NCBI GenBank assembly: GCA_000955785.1
Contig: JYOD01000009.1
Location: 1-64,000, forward strand
Reading direction: 5' to 3'
Source: Burkholderiaceae bacterium 16
GTDB taxonomy: Bacteria; Pseudomonadota; Gammaproteobacteria; Burkholderiales; Burkholderiaceae
DNA: 64,000 bases
Made by a program: the position numbers and the translations under genes. Positions 25,845-35,939 of this stretch are shown in pieces. Positions within the stretch are counted from its first letter, which is position 1. Each line of letters begins with the position of its first letter. The notes under the pieces were generated by a model, which had not been told where the DNA came from, searched no databases, and worked only from the letters and a program-made list of their open reading frames with translations.

Positions 25845-27811
25845 GCCGCGCGTGCCGCGCCGGCGGAGGCCGGCGGGATGCGCTTCACGTCAACCAGCTT
25901 CAGCGTGGCCGATACACTGCCCTCGCGGCCATCCTCGAACTTCACGCGCGTCTCGATAAACTGCTCCGTCTTGCCGGCGTACAGCGCCTCGACCAGCACA
26001 CCGTACTTCTCGGCGATGAAGCCACGCCGCACCTTGCGGGTCCGCGTGAGCTCGTCATCGTCCGGATCCAGCTCTTTGTGCAGGATCAGGAAACGCGAGA
26101 TCTGCGACCCGGCCAGCATGGCATCGGTGGCGAGATCGGCATTCACCTGCTCGACGCACTCGGCGATCATGGCGATCACTTCCGGCTGCGCGGCAAGATC
26201 GATGTAGCCCGCGTACGCCAGGTGGCGCCGCTCGGCCCAGTTGCCGACCGCTTCGAAATCGATATTGATGAAAGCGCACACGCTGTCGCGGCCAGTGCCA
26301 AACGCCACCGCTTCCTTGATGTACTGGAAGAACTTGAGCTTGTTCTCGATGTACTTGGGCGCGAACATGGCGCCGTCCGACAACTTGCCCACATCCTTGG
26401 CGCGGTCGATGATTTTGAGATGGCCGTCGGCATCGATCACGCCCGCGTCGCCGGTCATGAAGTAACCATCGTCGTTGATCGCCTCACGGGTGGCATCGTC
26501 GCGCTTGTAGTATGCCTTCAGCAGCCCGACGCCACGCACCAGCACCTCGCCGTTGTCGGCAATGCGGATCTCCATGCCCGGCGCGGCCGGCCCCACCGAA
26601 TCGAACTTGACCTTGCCGTCCGGCTGCAGGCAGACATAGGCGCAGGTTTCGGTCTGGCCGTAGAACTGCTTGAGATTGACGCCGATCGAACGATAGAAGC
26701 GGAACAGGTCCGGCCCGATCGCTTCGCCCGCCGTGTAGCCCACGCGGATGCGGCTCATGCCCAGCACATTGCGCAGCGGCCCGAAGATCAGCGCTTCGCC
26801 AGCGGCGTAGCGCAGCCGGTCGGCCAGCGCCACCGGCTTCCCGTCGAGGATGTCGGTGCCGCAGCGGCGCGCCACGCCCATCGCCCAGTGGAACAGCTTG
26901 CGCTTGATCCAGCCCGCGTCTTCCATGCGGATCATCACCTGCGTGAGCAGGTTTTCATAGATGCGCGGCGGCGCGAAGTAATAGGTGGGACCGATCTCGC
27001 GCAGGTCGGTCATCACCGTCTCGCGCGATTCCGGGCAATTCACGGTAAAGCCCGCCGTCATGGCCTGCGCGTAGGAGAACAGGTTGTCGCCGACCCACGC
27101 CATCGGCAGGTAGGACAGCACATCGTCCTTCGCGGTCAGGCCGTCGAAAGCGCAGCCGTTGCGCGCCGAGCCGATCAGGCCGCGGTGCGAATGGCACACA
27201 CCCTTGGGCTTGCCGGTGGTGCCGGAGGTATAGAGGATGATGGCGGTGTCGTCGGGCGCGCCCGCGGCAACGGCCTGGTCGAACAAGCCCGGATTGGCGC
27301 GATCGAATTCACGGCCGATTTCCTGCACGCGCTGGTAGGACATCAGCGCCGGATGATCGTAGTCGCGCAGCCCGCGCGGGTCTTCATAGATGATGTGCCG
27401 CACCTTGCGACCCTGCGCGGCGAGTTGCTCCTCCACTTCGAGCAGCTTGTCCACCTGCTCCTGGTCCTCGACGATGGCAAAATCGATCTCGGCATCGTTG
27501 AGCACATAGATCATCTCGCCCGCGATCGCGTCCTGGTACAGCGGCACGGGCACGCCACCCAGTGCCTGCGCCGCGCACATGGCCCAGTACAGGCGCGGCC
27601 GGTTGTCGCCGACCACCGCCAGGTTCATGCCGCGCGCAAAGCCCAGCGCGGCCAGCCCGCACGCCAGCGCACGGACCTCCTGCGCGGTCTGCGCCCAGCT
27701 ATAGGTTTGCCAGATTCCGAGATCCTTCTCGCGGTAAGCCGGGCTTTCCGGCCGCTGCTGCGCGTGCGCAAGCAGCAGGCGCGGGAAGGTCGTCGCCGAC
27801 GGTTCCTGCAT
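25841..27811 (-). CDS. Long-chain acyl-CoA synthetase-like AMP-forming ligase
   Basis: 656 residues. ANL-superfamily motifs are intact: the P-loop ILYTSGTTGKPKGVCHSH, the adenylate motif FYGQTETCAYVC, the hinge GYFMTGDAGVIDADGHLKIIDRAKD. It is closest in style to the FACS/AAE15 group that activates fatty or aromatic acids. It heads the minus-strand operon with livGHMKF and a PaaK-like protein, an arrangement common in Burkholderiales. The substrate is uncertain: a CoA-activated carboxylic acid taken up by the transporter. A Crp/Fnr regulator is divergent. Confidence 0.85.
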   Translation of the reverse strand: MQEPSATTFPRLLLAHAQQRPESPAYREKDLGIWQTYSWAQTAQEVRALACGLAALGFARGMNLAVVGDNRPRLYWAMCAAQALGGVPVPLYQDAIAGEMIYVLNDAEIDFAIVEDQEQVDKLLEVEEQLAAQGRKVRHIIYEDPRGLRDYDHPALMSYQRVQEIGREFDRANPGLFDQAVAAGAPDDTAIILYTSGTTGKPKGVCHSHRGLIGSARNGCAFDGLTAKDDVLSYLPMAWVGDNLFSYAQAMTAGFTVNCPESRETVMTDLREIGPTYYFAPPRIYENLLTQVMIRMEDAGWIKRKLFHWAMGVARRCGTDILDGKPVALADRLRYAAGEALIFGPLRNVLGMSRIRVGYTAGEAIGPDLFRFYRSIGVNLKQFYGQTETCAYVCLQPDGKVKFDSVGPAAPGMEIRIADNGEVLVRGVGLLKAYYKRDDATREAINDDGYFMTGDAGVIDADGHLKIIDRAKDVGKLSDGAMFAPKYIENKLKFFQYIKEAVAFGTGRDSVCAFINIDFEAVGNWAERRHLAYAGYIDLAAQPEVIAMIAECVEQVNADLATDAMLAGSQISRFLILHKELDPDDDELTRTRKVRRGFIAEKYGVLVEALYAGKTEQFIETRVKFEDGREGSVSATLKLVDVKRIPPASAGAARAA

Positions 27812-27994
27812 CGCTGTCTCCTGTCCCTCCGGGGCGGGGATCCGCCACCGGTGTCAAGCCTGCTTCCGCTGGTTATACTTGGCCTGTTTTGCCCGGCGCG
27901 GTTTCTGCCGCAGCGCAACAAGTCCGTCGTGCCTTGTCCTCGCACGCACTCGCGGTTGGTGTGATCGTAAGATAGTGCATGCCATTTCCCCCGG

Positions 27995-28012
27995 TTGTCA
28001 CGCCGATGACAA
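27995..28012. promoter_or_regulatory. Crp/Fnr-type palindrome in the divergent promoter region
   Basis: TTGTCACGCCGATGACAA: perfect 6-base arms TTGTCA/TGACAA around a 6-base spacer, the same architecture as the CRP site (TGTGA-N6-TCACA) with altered half-sites. It is 37 bases upstream of the Crp/Fnr gene and about 185 bases upstream of the synthetase operon. Confidence 0.6.
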
Positions 28013-28048
28013 TTCCGGGTTAATCCCTACGGGAAGGTTTTCCAGCTC

Positions 28049-28717
28049 ATGCTCAACGATTTTGTCGACCGCTGCGTGTGGGCAGCCGACCTCAGTCCGG
28101 AACAACGCGACGTGGTCCGCCGCGCCATGTGCGTGCGCGAATATAGCCAGGGCGATTACGTCTGTCACAAGGGTGACATGGCCGAGCACTGGATGGGGGT
28201 GCTGGAAGGGATCGTCAAGATCACTACGGTGTCGCCTTCCGGTAAGTCGGTGACATTCACCGGTGTGCCTACCGGCGGCTGGTTCGGCGAAGGCGCCGTG
28301 CTAAAGGCCGAGATCCGCAAATACGATGTGATGGCGCTGCGGCGGTCGCGGATTGCTTTTCTTCCGCGCGAGACTTTTCAGTGGTTGCTGGATACCAGCC
28401 TGCCGTTCACGCGGTTCTTGCTGACGCAGTTCAACGAGCGGCTGGGGCAGTTCATTGCGGCCGTGGAATACGAACGGCTGCTCGATATCGATTCGCGGGT
28501 GGCGCGCGCGGTGTCATCGCTGTTCAACGAGCATCTGTACCCTGGCCTGGGGACCACGCTGGAGATTTCGCAGGAAGAAATCGGACTGCTGGCGGGCATA
28601 TCGCGGCAGCGGGCCAACCAGGCGCTCAAGGTGCTGGAGCAGCAGGGACTGGTGAAGGTCGACTATGGCGTGATCGAGGTATTGGACCTGGAAGGGCTGC
28701 GGCAGTACGGCGAGTAG
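28049..28717 (+). CDS. Crp/Fnr family transcriptional regulator
   Basis: 222 residues: an N-terminal cyclic-nucleotide-binding beta-roll (about 20-140; GDYVCHKGDMAEHWMGVLEGIVK, TGGWFGEGAVLKAE), a dimerisation helix, and the C-terminal winged helix-turn-helix ISQEEIGLLAGISRQRANQALKVLEQQGLV. No N-terminal Cys cluster for an Fe-S centre is present, so it is not an oxygen-sensing FNR. The residues that bind cAMP in E. coli CRP are not clearly conserved. Divergent from the synthetase-liv operon with a palindrome between them, it is the likely local regulator. Confidence 0.85.
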   Translation: MLNDFVDRCVWAADLSPEQRDVVRRAMCVREYSQGDYVCHKGDMAEHWMGVLEGIVKITTVSPSGKSVTFTGVPTGGWFGEGAVLKAEIRKYDVMALRRSRIAFLPRETFQWLLDTSLPFTRFLLTQFNERLGQFIAAVEYERLLDIDSRVARAVSSLFNEHLYPGLGTTLEISQEEIGLLAGISRQRANQALKVLEQQGLVKVDYGVIEVLDLEGLRQYGE

Positions 28718-28775
28718 GACCGCCGCGCCCCTCGCGGCCACCTTGCGCCACGACCCGATGCGGTTTCTCGCGCAA

Positions 28776-30320
28776 TCAACGGAATACGCCGACCGCCTCC
28801 ACCAGCCGGTTGGCCTGCTGTTTCAGGCTCTGTGCGGCGGCCGCGCTCTGCTCCACCAGCGCCGCGTTCTGCTGGGTGATGCGGTCGAGGTCGCCAATGG
28901 CATCGCCAACCTGGCTGATGCCCGCGCTCTGCTCGGACGTAGCCAGGCTGATCCCGGCGATCAGGTCGGAGACGCGCCTGACCCGGGCCACGATGTTGTC
29001 CATGGTCTGGCCGGCGTCGTTGACCAGTTGCGCCCCCGAGTCGACCTTTTCCACGCTGGCGCCGATCAGCGCCTTGATCTCCTTGGCCGCGCTGGCGCTG
29101 CGCTGGGCGAGCCCGCGCACCTCACCGGCCACCACCGCGAAACCCCTGCCATGTTCTCCCGCCCGCGCGGCTTCCACCGCGGCATTCAGCGCAAGGATAT
29201 TGGTCTGGAAGGCGATGCCGTCGATCACGCTGATGATGTCGGCGATCCGTTTCGAGCTGCTGCTGATTTCCTCCATGGTCGCCACCACCTGCGACATCGC
29301 CTTGCCGCCCTTGGCCGCCTCGGTGCTGGCGGAGCCGGACAGCGCGTTTGCCTGGGCCGCGGTCTCGGCATTGCTCTTGACCGTGGCCGTCATCTGCGTC
29401 ATCGACGACGCCGTATCCTGTACGTTGGATGCCGCCTGCTCGGTGCGCTGACTCAGGTCGCTGTTGCCCTGCGCGATCTCGCTGCTTGCGCCTTGCACGT
29501 TCAGCACCTGCTCGCTCACGTCGTCGATCAGCCAGCGGAACATCAGGCCAAGCTGGCTGATCGTGCGCAGGGTCATGCCGATCTCGTCCACGCGGTCCAT
29601 ATGCTCGACCTGCTGGCTTTCGCCTGACGCGACGCGCAGGGCCTGTGCCATGACCCGCTCCAGCGGCCGCGAGATCTGCACCTCCAGCCAGCCGGAGACC
29701 ATCAGCAGCATGGCGGCAACGATGCCGCCCAGGCCGGCCAGCGGCATCCCGCGCATGCCAAGCGCCGCCGCGCCAATGACCAAGGCCGGCAGCAAGGTCG
29801 CCAGGGCGCCGCGGATGCGCCAGCGCACCGGCATGGTCTTGAAGGCCGACGCCCACCGCTTCCAGCCGCCCTGAATGATCAGGCCCTTGTGGAAACGCCG
29901 CTGACCCGCACTGCCCTCGCGAAAATCCTGGTAGAGCCGGGCGGCGGCGTCAATCTCCTCGCGCGATGGCCGGGTGCGCACCGACATGTACCCCACTGGC
30001 TTGCCGTTGCGCACCAGCGGCATGGCGTTGGCGCGTACCCAGTAGTGGTCGCCGTCCTTGCGCCGGTTCTTTACCAGCGCCGTCCAGGGCTCGCCGCCCT
30101 TGAGCGTGGCCCACATGTCGGCGAACGCCTCGGCCGGCATATCCGGGTGCCGCACGATATTGTGGGGCTGACCCTGGATTTCCTCGCGCGTGAAGCCACT
30201 GACATCGACGAAGGCCGCGTTGGCATAGGCAATGCGACTGCTGGTGTCGGTGGTCGACATCAGCGTCGCATTCTCAGGCAGTTCGTATTCGCGCTGCGAG
30301 ACGGGTTGGTTGTTGCGCAT
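28776..30320 (-). CDS. Aer-type methyl-accepting chemotaxis protein with N-terminal PAS domain
   Basis: 514 residues from ATG 30320. The cytoplasmic PAS domain (about 10-125; [37 protein letters not shown]) is of the Aer type that holds FAD and senses redox state. One or two hydrophobic segments follow (about 165-205), then HAMP and the long signalling coiled coil with the hairpin tip [52 protein letters not shown]. No C-terminal CheR-binding pentapeptide is seen. It probably mediates energy taxis through CheA/CheW encoded elsewhere. The longer frame to 30344 is less likely. Confidence 0.9.
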   Translation of the reverse strand: MRNNQPVSQREYELPENATLMSTTDTSSRIAYANAAFVDVSGFTREEIQGQPHNIVRHPDMPAEAFADMWATLKGGEPWTALVKNRRKDGDHYWVRANAMPLVRNGKPVGYMSVRTRPSREEIDAAARLYQDFREGSAGQRRFHKGLIIQGGWKRWASAFKTMPVRWRIRGALATLLPALVIGAAALGMRGMPLAGLGGIVAAMLLMVSGWLEVQISRPLERVMAQALRVASGESQQVEHMDRVDEIGMTLRTISQLGLMFRWLIDDVSEQVLNVQGASSEIAQGNSDLSQRTEQAASNVQDTASSMTQMTATVKSNAETAAQANALSGSASTEAAKGGKAMSQVVATMEEISSSSKRIADIISVIDGIAFQTNILALNAAVEAARAGEHGRGFAVVAGEVRGLAQRSASAAKEIKALIGASVEKVDSGAQLVNDAGQTMDNIVARVRRVSDLIAGISLATSEQSAGISQVGDAIGDLDRITQQNAALVEQSAAAAQSLKQQANRLVEAVGVFR

Positions 30321-30400
30321 AAAGATTCCCCATCGGTTTTCCAAAGCACGCGACGCACAGGCAGTGCCACGACTGCGGCGGCGCGTAGTGCATTTCAGCG

Positions 30401-30429
30401 TTTACGGAAATGTCTATAAAAAGCTTTAG
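30401..30429 (-). promoter_or_regulatory. Possible sigma-28 (FliA) promoter of the chemoreceptor gene
   Basis: On the minus strand TAAAGCTT is followed 12 bases later by TCCGTAAA, resembling TAAAGTTT-N11-GCCGATAA. The spacing is one base long and two core positions deviate, so this is a weak match. FliA control would fit a chemoreceptor. Confidence 0.35.
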
Positions 30430-30679
30430 CGATTAGGGAAAAATGAAGACATTCACCCGGTTTCAGTTGGATCGAAATTGATTTCACTCAGTGTTAATTG
30501 GCTTTATCGCCGCCAAAGGCTTGACAATATTTTTTAATACGATCGTTCTATTTAGTGCCTGTTGATACCGATTCTTATTTGAAAATTCAGGCAGACAGCA
30601 AATCGTCAGGTACCGGAAGGGGCCTGGTCCATTAATCACGACATGCTGGAGAACCGCAGGCAGTGGCGTTCCGCAAACG

Positions 30680-30713
30680 AAAAAAAACTGGCGACGGATC
30701 GCTCCGTTGCCAG
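30680..30713 (-). terminator. Rho-independent terminator after hbd
   Basis: On the minus strand: CTGGCAACGGA, loop GCGA, TCCGTCGCCAG and then a run of eight T. An 11-pair stem with one G-T wobble, 60 bases after the hbd stop. The plus-strand side (CTTTCTT) could also work, so it may be bidirectional. Confidence 0.8.
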
Positions 30714-30772
30714 CTTTCTTAGCTTCCCCCGCCCCGGGGAAGGGGGACTTTCCATCTCTTGCTGCTTCAATA

Positions 30773-31627
30773 TTACTTGCTGTAGACGTACACACCGCGG
30801 CCCGTCTTGCGGCCGAGATAGCCCGCTGCCACCATTTCGCGCATCAGCATGGCCGGACGGTATTTCGGGTCGGCAAATTCGGTGTACAGCACCTCCATCA
30901 CCGCCAGCATCGTATCCAGGCCGATCATGTCGGCCAGCGCCAGCGGGCCGATCGGGTGATTGCAGCCCAGCTTCATGCCTTCGTCGATCTCTTCCGGCGA
31001 CGCCAGGCCTTCACCCAGCACGCAGAACGCCTCATTGATCATCGGGCAGAGAATCCGGTTCACCACGAAGCCCGGGTTGTTCTTCACGGTGATCGGGTAC
31101 TTGCCCAGCGCCTTGGAGAGTTCTTCCACCAGCGCATGCGTGGCATCGCTGGTCTGCAGGCCGCGGATCAGTTCCACCAGCGCCATCATCGGCACCGGAT
31201 TGAAGAAGTGCATGCCGATGAAGTTGCCCGGCCGGGTCGTGACCGCCGCCAGCTTGGTGATCGAGATCGACGAAGTGTTGGACGCCACGATCACGTTGTC
31301 GCCGACAATGCTGTCGATCTGCTTGAGGATCTTGACCTTGAGGTCGAAGTTCTCGGTGGCGGCTTCGATCACGATGTCGGTGGCCTTGAGCGATTCATAG
31401 GCGGTCGAGCCCTTGATGCGCGCCAGTGCGGCTTCCTTGTCGGCTTCGCTGATCTTGTCCTTCTTGATCAGGCGGTCCAGGCTGCCCGCAACGGTGGCGA
31501 TGCCCTTGTTCACCGCTGCGTCGCTGATGTCCACCATCACCACGTCGAGGCCCACTACGGCGCATGCTTGCGCGATGCCGTTACCCATGGTGCCGGCGCC
31601 TACGATGCCAACTGTCCTGATTCCCAT
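30773..31627 (-). CDS. paaH: 3-hydroxybutyryl-CoA dehydrogenase (PaaH/Hbd type)
   Basis: 284 residues, standard for the short HCDH family. The Rossmann motif GIVGAGTMGNGIAQACA binds NAD(H) at the N-terminus; SNTSSISIT and the catalytic His in GMHFFNPVPMM are intact; the C-terminal domain has NNPGFVVNRILCPMINEA. The enzyme interconverts acetoacetyl-CoA and (S)-3-hydroxybutyryl-CoA in beta-oxidation or related aromatic catabolism. It lies downstream of a HIT protein and icmF on the same strand. Confidence 0.92.
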   Translation of the reverse strand: MGIRTVGIVGAGTMGNGIAQACAVVGLDVVMVDISDAAVNKGIATVAGSLDRLIKKDKISEADKEAALARIKGSTAYESLKATDIVIEAATENFDLKVKILKQIDSIVGDNVIVASNTSSISITKLAAVTTRPGNFIGMHFFNPVPMMALVELIRGLQTSDATHALVEELSKALGKYPITVKNNPGFVVNRILCPMINEAFCVLGEGLASPEEIDEGMKLGCNHPIGPLALADMIGLDTMLAVMEVLYTEFADPKYRPAMLMREMVAAGYLGRKTGRGVYVYSK

Positions 31628-31662
31628 CTTCTCTTCCTTGTTGCTGGTTGCTTGATGCAGAT

Positions 31663-31690
31663 CCGGCCCGCCGCGGGTGTGGCGGGCCGG
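31663..31690. terminator. GC-rich hairpin between HIT gene and hbd
   Basis: CCGGCCCGCC, 8-base loop, GGCGGGCCGG: a perfect 10-base stem immediately after the HIT stop (minus strand). No T tract follows, so termination is only likely, not certain. Confidence 0.4.
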
Positions 31691-31702
31691 TGTTTCATAG
31701 GG

Positions 31703-32125
31703 TCAGGCGTCGCGCAGCGCGGCGATGATGCGATCGGCGTGCTGGCTGAGGATTTCCGGATCCTGCATGTCGGTGCCGTGGCCGCGCAGTGTGCGGTCGG
31801 CATAGCGGGGCACGATGTGGAAATGCACGTGCGGGACGGTCTGGCCCGCGGCGCTGCCGTTGAACTGGCCGATCGAGATGCCGTCCGGCCTGAAGGCGGC
31901 GCGCACCGCGCGGGCTACGCGCTTGGTGGTGCGGATGGCGGCTTCGGCGCCGGCGTCGGAGAGGTCGAATATCTCCGCGGCCGACTCCTTGGTCACCACC
32001 AGTACGTGCCCGTCGGACTGGGGCATGATGTCCATGAAGGCAACGGTGTCGGCGTCTTCATACACCTTGTTGCAAGGCAATTCGCCACGCAGGATGCGGG
32101 CGAAGATATTATTGGGATCGTACAC
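31703..32125 (-). CDS. HIT family nucleotide-binding protein (Hint-like)
   Basis: 140 residues. The histidine triad is VPHVHFHIVPRY, and the N-terminal part carries NIFARILRGELPCNKVYEDADTVAFMDIMPQSDGHVLVVTK, typical of HinT/HIT proteins. They hydrolyse nucleoside phosphoramidates. It is longer than HinT (about 115 residues) by a C-terminal extension. It sits between icmF and paaH. Confidence 0.88.
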   Translation of the reverse strand: MYDPNNIFARILRGELPCNKVYEDADTVAFMDIMPQSDGHVLVVTKESAAEIFDLSDAGAEAAIRTTKRVARAVRAAFRPDGISIGQFNGSAAGQTVPHVHFHIVPRYADRTLRGHGTDMQDPEILSQHADRIIAALRDA

Positions 32126-32267
32126 GGTGCTCCTGATTGGTCTTGTCTTGATCTTGTCTTGGTATTGGCCCTGGCGCTTGACGGCCGCGCTATGCCCGCG
32201 TTATGGCCTTATGCAAGCGTCAAGTTTAACGCAGGGGCCTCGCACGAAACACCCCCTGGCTGACACA

Positions 32268-35200
32268 TCACATATTGCGCCGGTACTGTCCTCCCACCTC
32301 GAACAGCGCATGGGTGATCTGCCCCAGCGAGCACACGCGCACCGCATCCATCAGCACCGCAAACACATTGTCGTTGTCGATCACGGCCTGGCGCAGGCGC
32401 TGCAGCATCGCAGGCGCCGCATCCGCATGGCGCACATGGAAATCCGCCAGCCGCGCGAGTTGTCCCAGCTTCTCCTCTTCGCTGGAGCGCGCCAGTTCTA
32501 GCGTCTGCGTGGCGGGCTCGCCGTTGGGATTGCGGAAGGTGTTGACGCCGATGATGGGCAGCGTGCCGTCGTGCTTGCGCTGCTCGTAGTACAGCGACTC
32601 CTCCTGGATCTTGCCGCGCTGGTAGCCGGTCTCCATCGCCCCCAACACGCCGCCGCGCTCGGCGATGCGCTCGAACTCCTGCATCACCGCTTCCTCCACC
32701 AGGTCGGTCAGCTCATCGATCAGGAAGCTGCCCTGGTTGGGGTTCTCGCATCTGGCCATGCCCCATTCGCGATTGATGATGAGCTGGATCGCCAGCGCGC
32801 GGCGCACCGACTCGCCGGTGGGCGTGGTGATGGCCTCGTCGTAGGCGTTGGTGTGCAGCGAATTGCAGTTGTCGTAGATCGCGATCAGCGCCTGCAGCGT
32901 GGTGCGGATATCGTTGAAGTCGATCTCCTGCGCATGCAGCGAGCGGCCGGACGTCTGGATGTGATACTTGAGCTTCTGGCTGCGTTCGTTGGCGCCGTAT
33001 TTGTCACGCATCGTCACGGCCCAGATGCGGCGCGCCACGCGGCCCATCACGCTGTATTCCGGGTCCATGCCGTTGGAGAAGAAGAACGACAGGTTGGGCG
33101 CGAAATCGTCGATATGCATGCCGCGCGCGAGATACGCCTCCACATAGGTGAAGCCGTTGGACAGCGTGAATGCCAGTTGCGAGATGGGGTTCGCGCCGGC
33201 CTCCGCGATGTGATAACCGGAGATCGACACCGAGTAGAAATTGCGCACCTGGTGATGCACGAAGTAGGCCTGGATATCGCCCATCACCTTGAGCGAGAAC
33301 TCGGTGGAGAAGATGCAGGTGTTCTGCCCCTGGTCTTCCTTGAGGATGTCGGCCTGCACCGTGCCGCGCACATTCTGCAGCACCCACGCGCGGATCTTGG
33401 CCTCCTCGTCGCTGGTGGGATCGCGGCCGTTGTCGGCGCGGAACTTGTCGAGCTGCTGGTCAATGGCGGTGTTCATGAACATCGCCAGGATGGTGGGCGC
33501 GGGACCGTTGATGGTCATCGACACGGAGGTCGACGGGCTGGTCAGCTCGAAGCCGTCGTACAGCACCTTCATGTCGTCGAGCGTGGCGATCGACACGCCC
33601 GAATTGCCGACCTTGCCGTAGATATCCGGTCGCGTATGCGGGTCCTCGCCGTACAGCGTGACCGAGTCGAAGGCGGTGGACAGGCGCTTGGCATCCATGC
33701 CCTCGGAGACCAGCTTGAAGCGGCGGTTGGTGCGGAACGCATCGCCCTCGCCCGCGAACATGCGGGTGGGGTCTTCGTTCTCGCGCTTGAAAGCGAACAC
33801 GCCGGCGGTGTAGGGGAAGCTGCCGGGCACGTTCTCGCGCATCAGCCACCTGAGCACCTCGCCATCGTCCTCGAAGCGCGGCAGCACCACCTTGCGCACC
33901 GTGGTGCCGGACAAGGTGGTGGTGGTGAGCGTGGTGCGGATTTCCTTGTCGCGGATCTTCACCACGTACTCGTCGCCGCTGTAGGCCTTGCGCATCTCCG
34001 GCCACATCGCCAGCAGCTTGCGCTCCTGCCCGCCCAGCGCGGTGTCGCGTTCCGTGGCGAGCGCCTGCAGCGCGTCGCCGGCATCGCCCGGCGTTGGCTC
34101 CGGCGCGGCCAGCAGCATGCGGCGCGCCTCGCGCAGTTGCTGGCGCTCGCGCGCCAGCCGGCTTTGCGCGTCCACGCGGCGGTGGTAAGCACGCATGGTG
34201 TCGGCAATCTCCGCCAGGTAGCGGTTGCGCGCCGGCGGCACGATCACGTTCTGCCCGGTGGAGATGCGTCCGCTCAGCAGCGGCAGCACGCCCGCCGGCG
34301 CGCGCATGCCGCGCGCGCACAGCGCTTCGCGCAGGCCCTGGTAGAGCATGGTCACGCCGTCGTCGTTGAAGCGGGACGCCTGGGTGCCGTACACCGGCAT
34401 CTCCTCGGGCTTTGCATGCCACTGCTCGCGGTTGCGCTGCACCTGCTTGGCGACGTCGCGCCAAGCGTCGCGCGCGCCCTTGCGGTCGAACTTGTTGATG
34501 GCGACGAAGTCGGCGAAGTCCAGCATGTCGATCTTCTCGAGCTGGCTGGCGGCGCCGAACTCGGGCGTCATCACATACAGCGACAGGTCCGCATGCGGCA
34601 CGATGGCCGCATCGCCCTGGCCGATGCCCGAGGTCTCGACGATGATCAGGTCGAAGCCACTCGCCTTGCACGCTGCCAGCACATCCGGCAGCGCCTGCGA
34701 AATCTCGGAGCCGGCCTCGCGCGTGGCCAGCGAGCGCATGAAGATGTTCGGATGATTGATCGCATTCATGCGGATGCGGTCGCCCAGCAACGCACCGCCG
34801 GATTTGCGGCGCGAGGGATCGATCGAGATCACCGCGATCGACAGCGCATCCTGCTGGTCCAGCCGGATGCGGCGGATCAGCTCATCGGTCAGCGAGGACT
34901 TGCCGGCGCCGCCGGTGCCGGTGATGCCGAGCACGGGCGTCTTCACCTTTGCCGCTTCGGCGCGCAGCGCGTCGGCCAGCGACGATTCCGCCTTGCCGTT
35001 TTCCAGCGCGGTGATCACTTGCGCGAGCGCGCGGCGGTCGCCGCCCTTCACCGCGTCGAGCGTGGTCGGCGCATAGCGCGCGAGGTCGATATCGCAGCGC
35101 TGCACCATGTCGGCGATCATGCCCGCCAGGCCCAGGCGCTGGCCGTCTTCCGGGCTGAAGATGCGCGCCACGCCGTAGGCCTGCAGTTCGCGGATCTCGT

Positions 35201-35570
35201 CCGGCACGATCACGCCCCCGCCGCCGCCGAATAGCTGGATGTGCCCGCCGCCACGCTGGCGCAGCAGGTCGATCATGTACTTGAAGTACTCGACGTGGCC
35301 GCCCTGGTAGCTGGAAATGGCGATGCCCTGCACGTCTTCCTGCAGAGCCGCACTGACCACTTCCTGCACCGAGCGGTTATGCCCCAGATGGATCACCTCG
35401 CAGCCCGAGGACTGCAGGATGCGCCGCATGATGTTGATGGAGGCATCGTGGCCGTCGAACAGCGAGGCCGCGGTGACGAAGCGCACTTTGTTGACGGGGC
35501 CTTTCGGTCCCTGCGCCTGATGGGAAGCGCCGGGTTGGGCACCCTTCTGCACATCGGAAAGATCGGTCAT
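32268..35570 (-). CDS. icmF: Fused isobutyryl-CoA mutase IcmF (B12-dependent, with built-in G-protein chaperone)
   Basis: 1100 residues with the order that defines IcmF: an N-terminal B12-binding domain (about 28-165) with D39-G-H41, the lower axial histidine, and ISSYQGG / [12 protein letters not shown]; a MeaB-like GTPase domain (Walker [10 protein letters not shown] at about 216-224; [16 protein letters not shown]); and the substrate-binding TIM-barrel mutase part at the C-terminus ([48 protein letters not shown]). It isomerises isobutyryl-CoA and n-butyryl-CoA via adenosylcobalamin radicals, and some homologues also act on pivalyl-CoA. The start has GGAG just upstream. A palindrome lies about 130 bases before it. 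Confidence 0.95.
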   Translation of the reverse strand: MTDLSDVQKGAQPGASHQAQGPKGPVNKVRFVTAASLFDGHDASINIMRRILQSSGCEVIHLGHNRSVQEVVSAALQEDVQGIAISSYQGGHVEYFKYMIDLLRQRGGGHIQLFGGGGGVIVPDEIRELQAYGVARIFSPEDGQRLGLAGMIADMVQRCDIDLARYAPTTLDAVKGGDRRALAQVITALENGKAESSLADALRAEAAKVKTPVLGITGTGGAGKSSLTDELIRRIRLDQQDALSIAVISIDPSRRKSGGALLGDRIRMNAINHPNIFMRSLATREAGSEISQALPDVLAACKASGFDLIIVETSGIGQGDAAIVPHADLSLYVMTPEFGAASQLEKIDMLDFADFVAINKFDRKGARDAWRDVAKQVQRNREQWHAKPEEMPVYGTQASRFNDDGVTMLYQGLREALCARGMRAPAGVLPLLSGRISTGQNVIVPPARNRYLAEIADTMRAYHRRVDAQSRLARERQQLREARRMLLAAPEPTPGDAGDALQALATERDTALGGQERKLLAMWPEMRKAYSGDEYVVKIRDKEIRTTLTTTTLSGTTVRKVVLPRFEDDGEVLRWLMRENVPGSFPYTAGVFAFKRENEDPTRMFAGEGDAFRTNRRFKLVSEGMDAKRLSTAFDSVTLYGEDPHTRPDIYGKVGNSGVSIATLDDMKVLYDGFELTSPSTSVSMTINGPAPTILAMFMNTAIDQQLDKFRADNGRDPTSDEEAKIRAWVLQNVRGTVQADILKEDQGQNTCIFSTEFSLKVMGDIQAYFVHHQVRNFYSVSISGYHIAEAGANPISQLAFTLSNGFTYVEAYLARGMHIDDFAPNLSFFFSNGMDPEYSVMGRVARRIWAVTMRDKYGANERSQKLKYHIQTSGRSLHAQEIDFNDIRTTLQALIAIYDNCNSLHTNAYDEAITTPTGESVRRALAIQLIINREWGMARCENPNQGSFLIDELTDLVEEAVMQEFERIAERGGVLGAMETGYQRGKIQEESLYYEQRKHDGTLPIIGVNTFRNPNGEPATQTLELARSSEEEKLGQLARLADFHVRHADAAPAMLQRLRQAVIDNDNVFAVLMDAVRVCSLGQITHALFEVGGQYRRNM

Positions 35571-35939
35571 TTGTCTCCACCATGTTCGGTGTTCTGGCTG
35601 GTCGCATGACGTCCATGGCTGCCGCTCTGGAGGCGGCTCGGATCCCGCATGCGAGCGGTCTGGCTGGCGCCGGCGCGGCGGCTTGATTATATGACGTTTA
35701 CGTTAACGGAAATCAAGCCAGGGACACCCTGCTTGCCGCGCGGCGCGGGCTGCCATGACGAACATCCTCGCACAGTTGGCGAGGCGGTGTGATGGATTCT
35801 GAGGGGGGGAAAACGGGCGGGGCGGAGGCATCCGCGGCGCGCGCAAACGGCCTCGGGCTCCGCGGGCGGGCCGGGAACCGGCGCGCCCGTTGCCGGCCGG
35901 CGCGGGGCCACTCGCCCGCGCCAGCCAGCCTGCATCAGG
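35571..35939. other. Intergenic region upstream of icmF
   Basis: No gene that I can support. A palindromic operator-like site is at 35697-35712; the rest, between that site and the DUF2917 stop, is very GC-rich with short open frames that look like composition artefacts. Confidence 0.45.
35697..35712. promoter_or_regulatory. Operator-like palindrome upstream of icmF
   Basis: TTTACGTTAACGGAAA, a 16-base inverted repeat around GTTAAC with one mismatched pair, in an AT-rich island of a GC-rich region. The sequence resembles the MerR-type LiuR/acyl-CoA catabolism motif as I remember it. Position (about 130 bases upstream) fits control of icmF. No such regulator gene is in the window. Confidence 0.5.

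Larger units (their letters stand above)
30321..30772. other. AT-rich intergenic region upstream of the chemoreceptor gene
   Basis: The stretch from about 30400 to 30600 is much richer in A+T than its neighbours. It contains a possible flagellar sigma-28 promoter for the chemoreceptor (30401-30429), an isolated TTGACA (30521-30526, plus strand) without a convincing -10, a terminator serving the hbd gene (30680-30713) and a small G/C-rich inverted repeat (about 30720-30745). I see no gene. Confidence 0.5.

Noticed and set aside
32571..35234. 887-codon open frame on the plus strand
   Set aside because: It is fully antisense to icmF, with no start signal and a composition expected from the complementary strand of a GC-rich gene.
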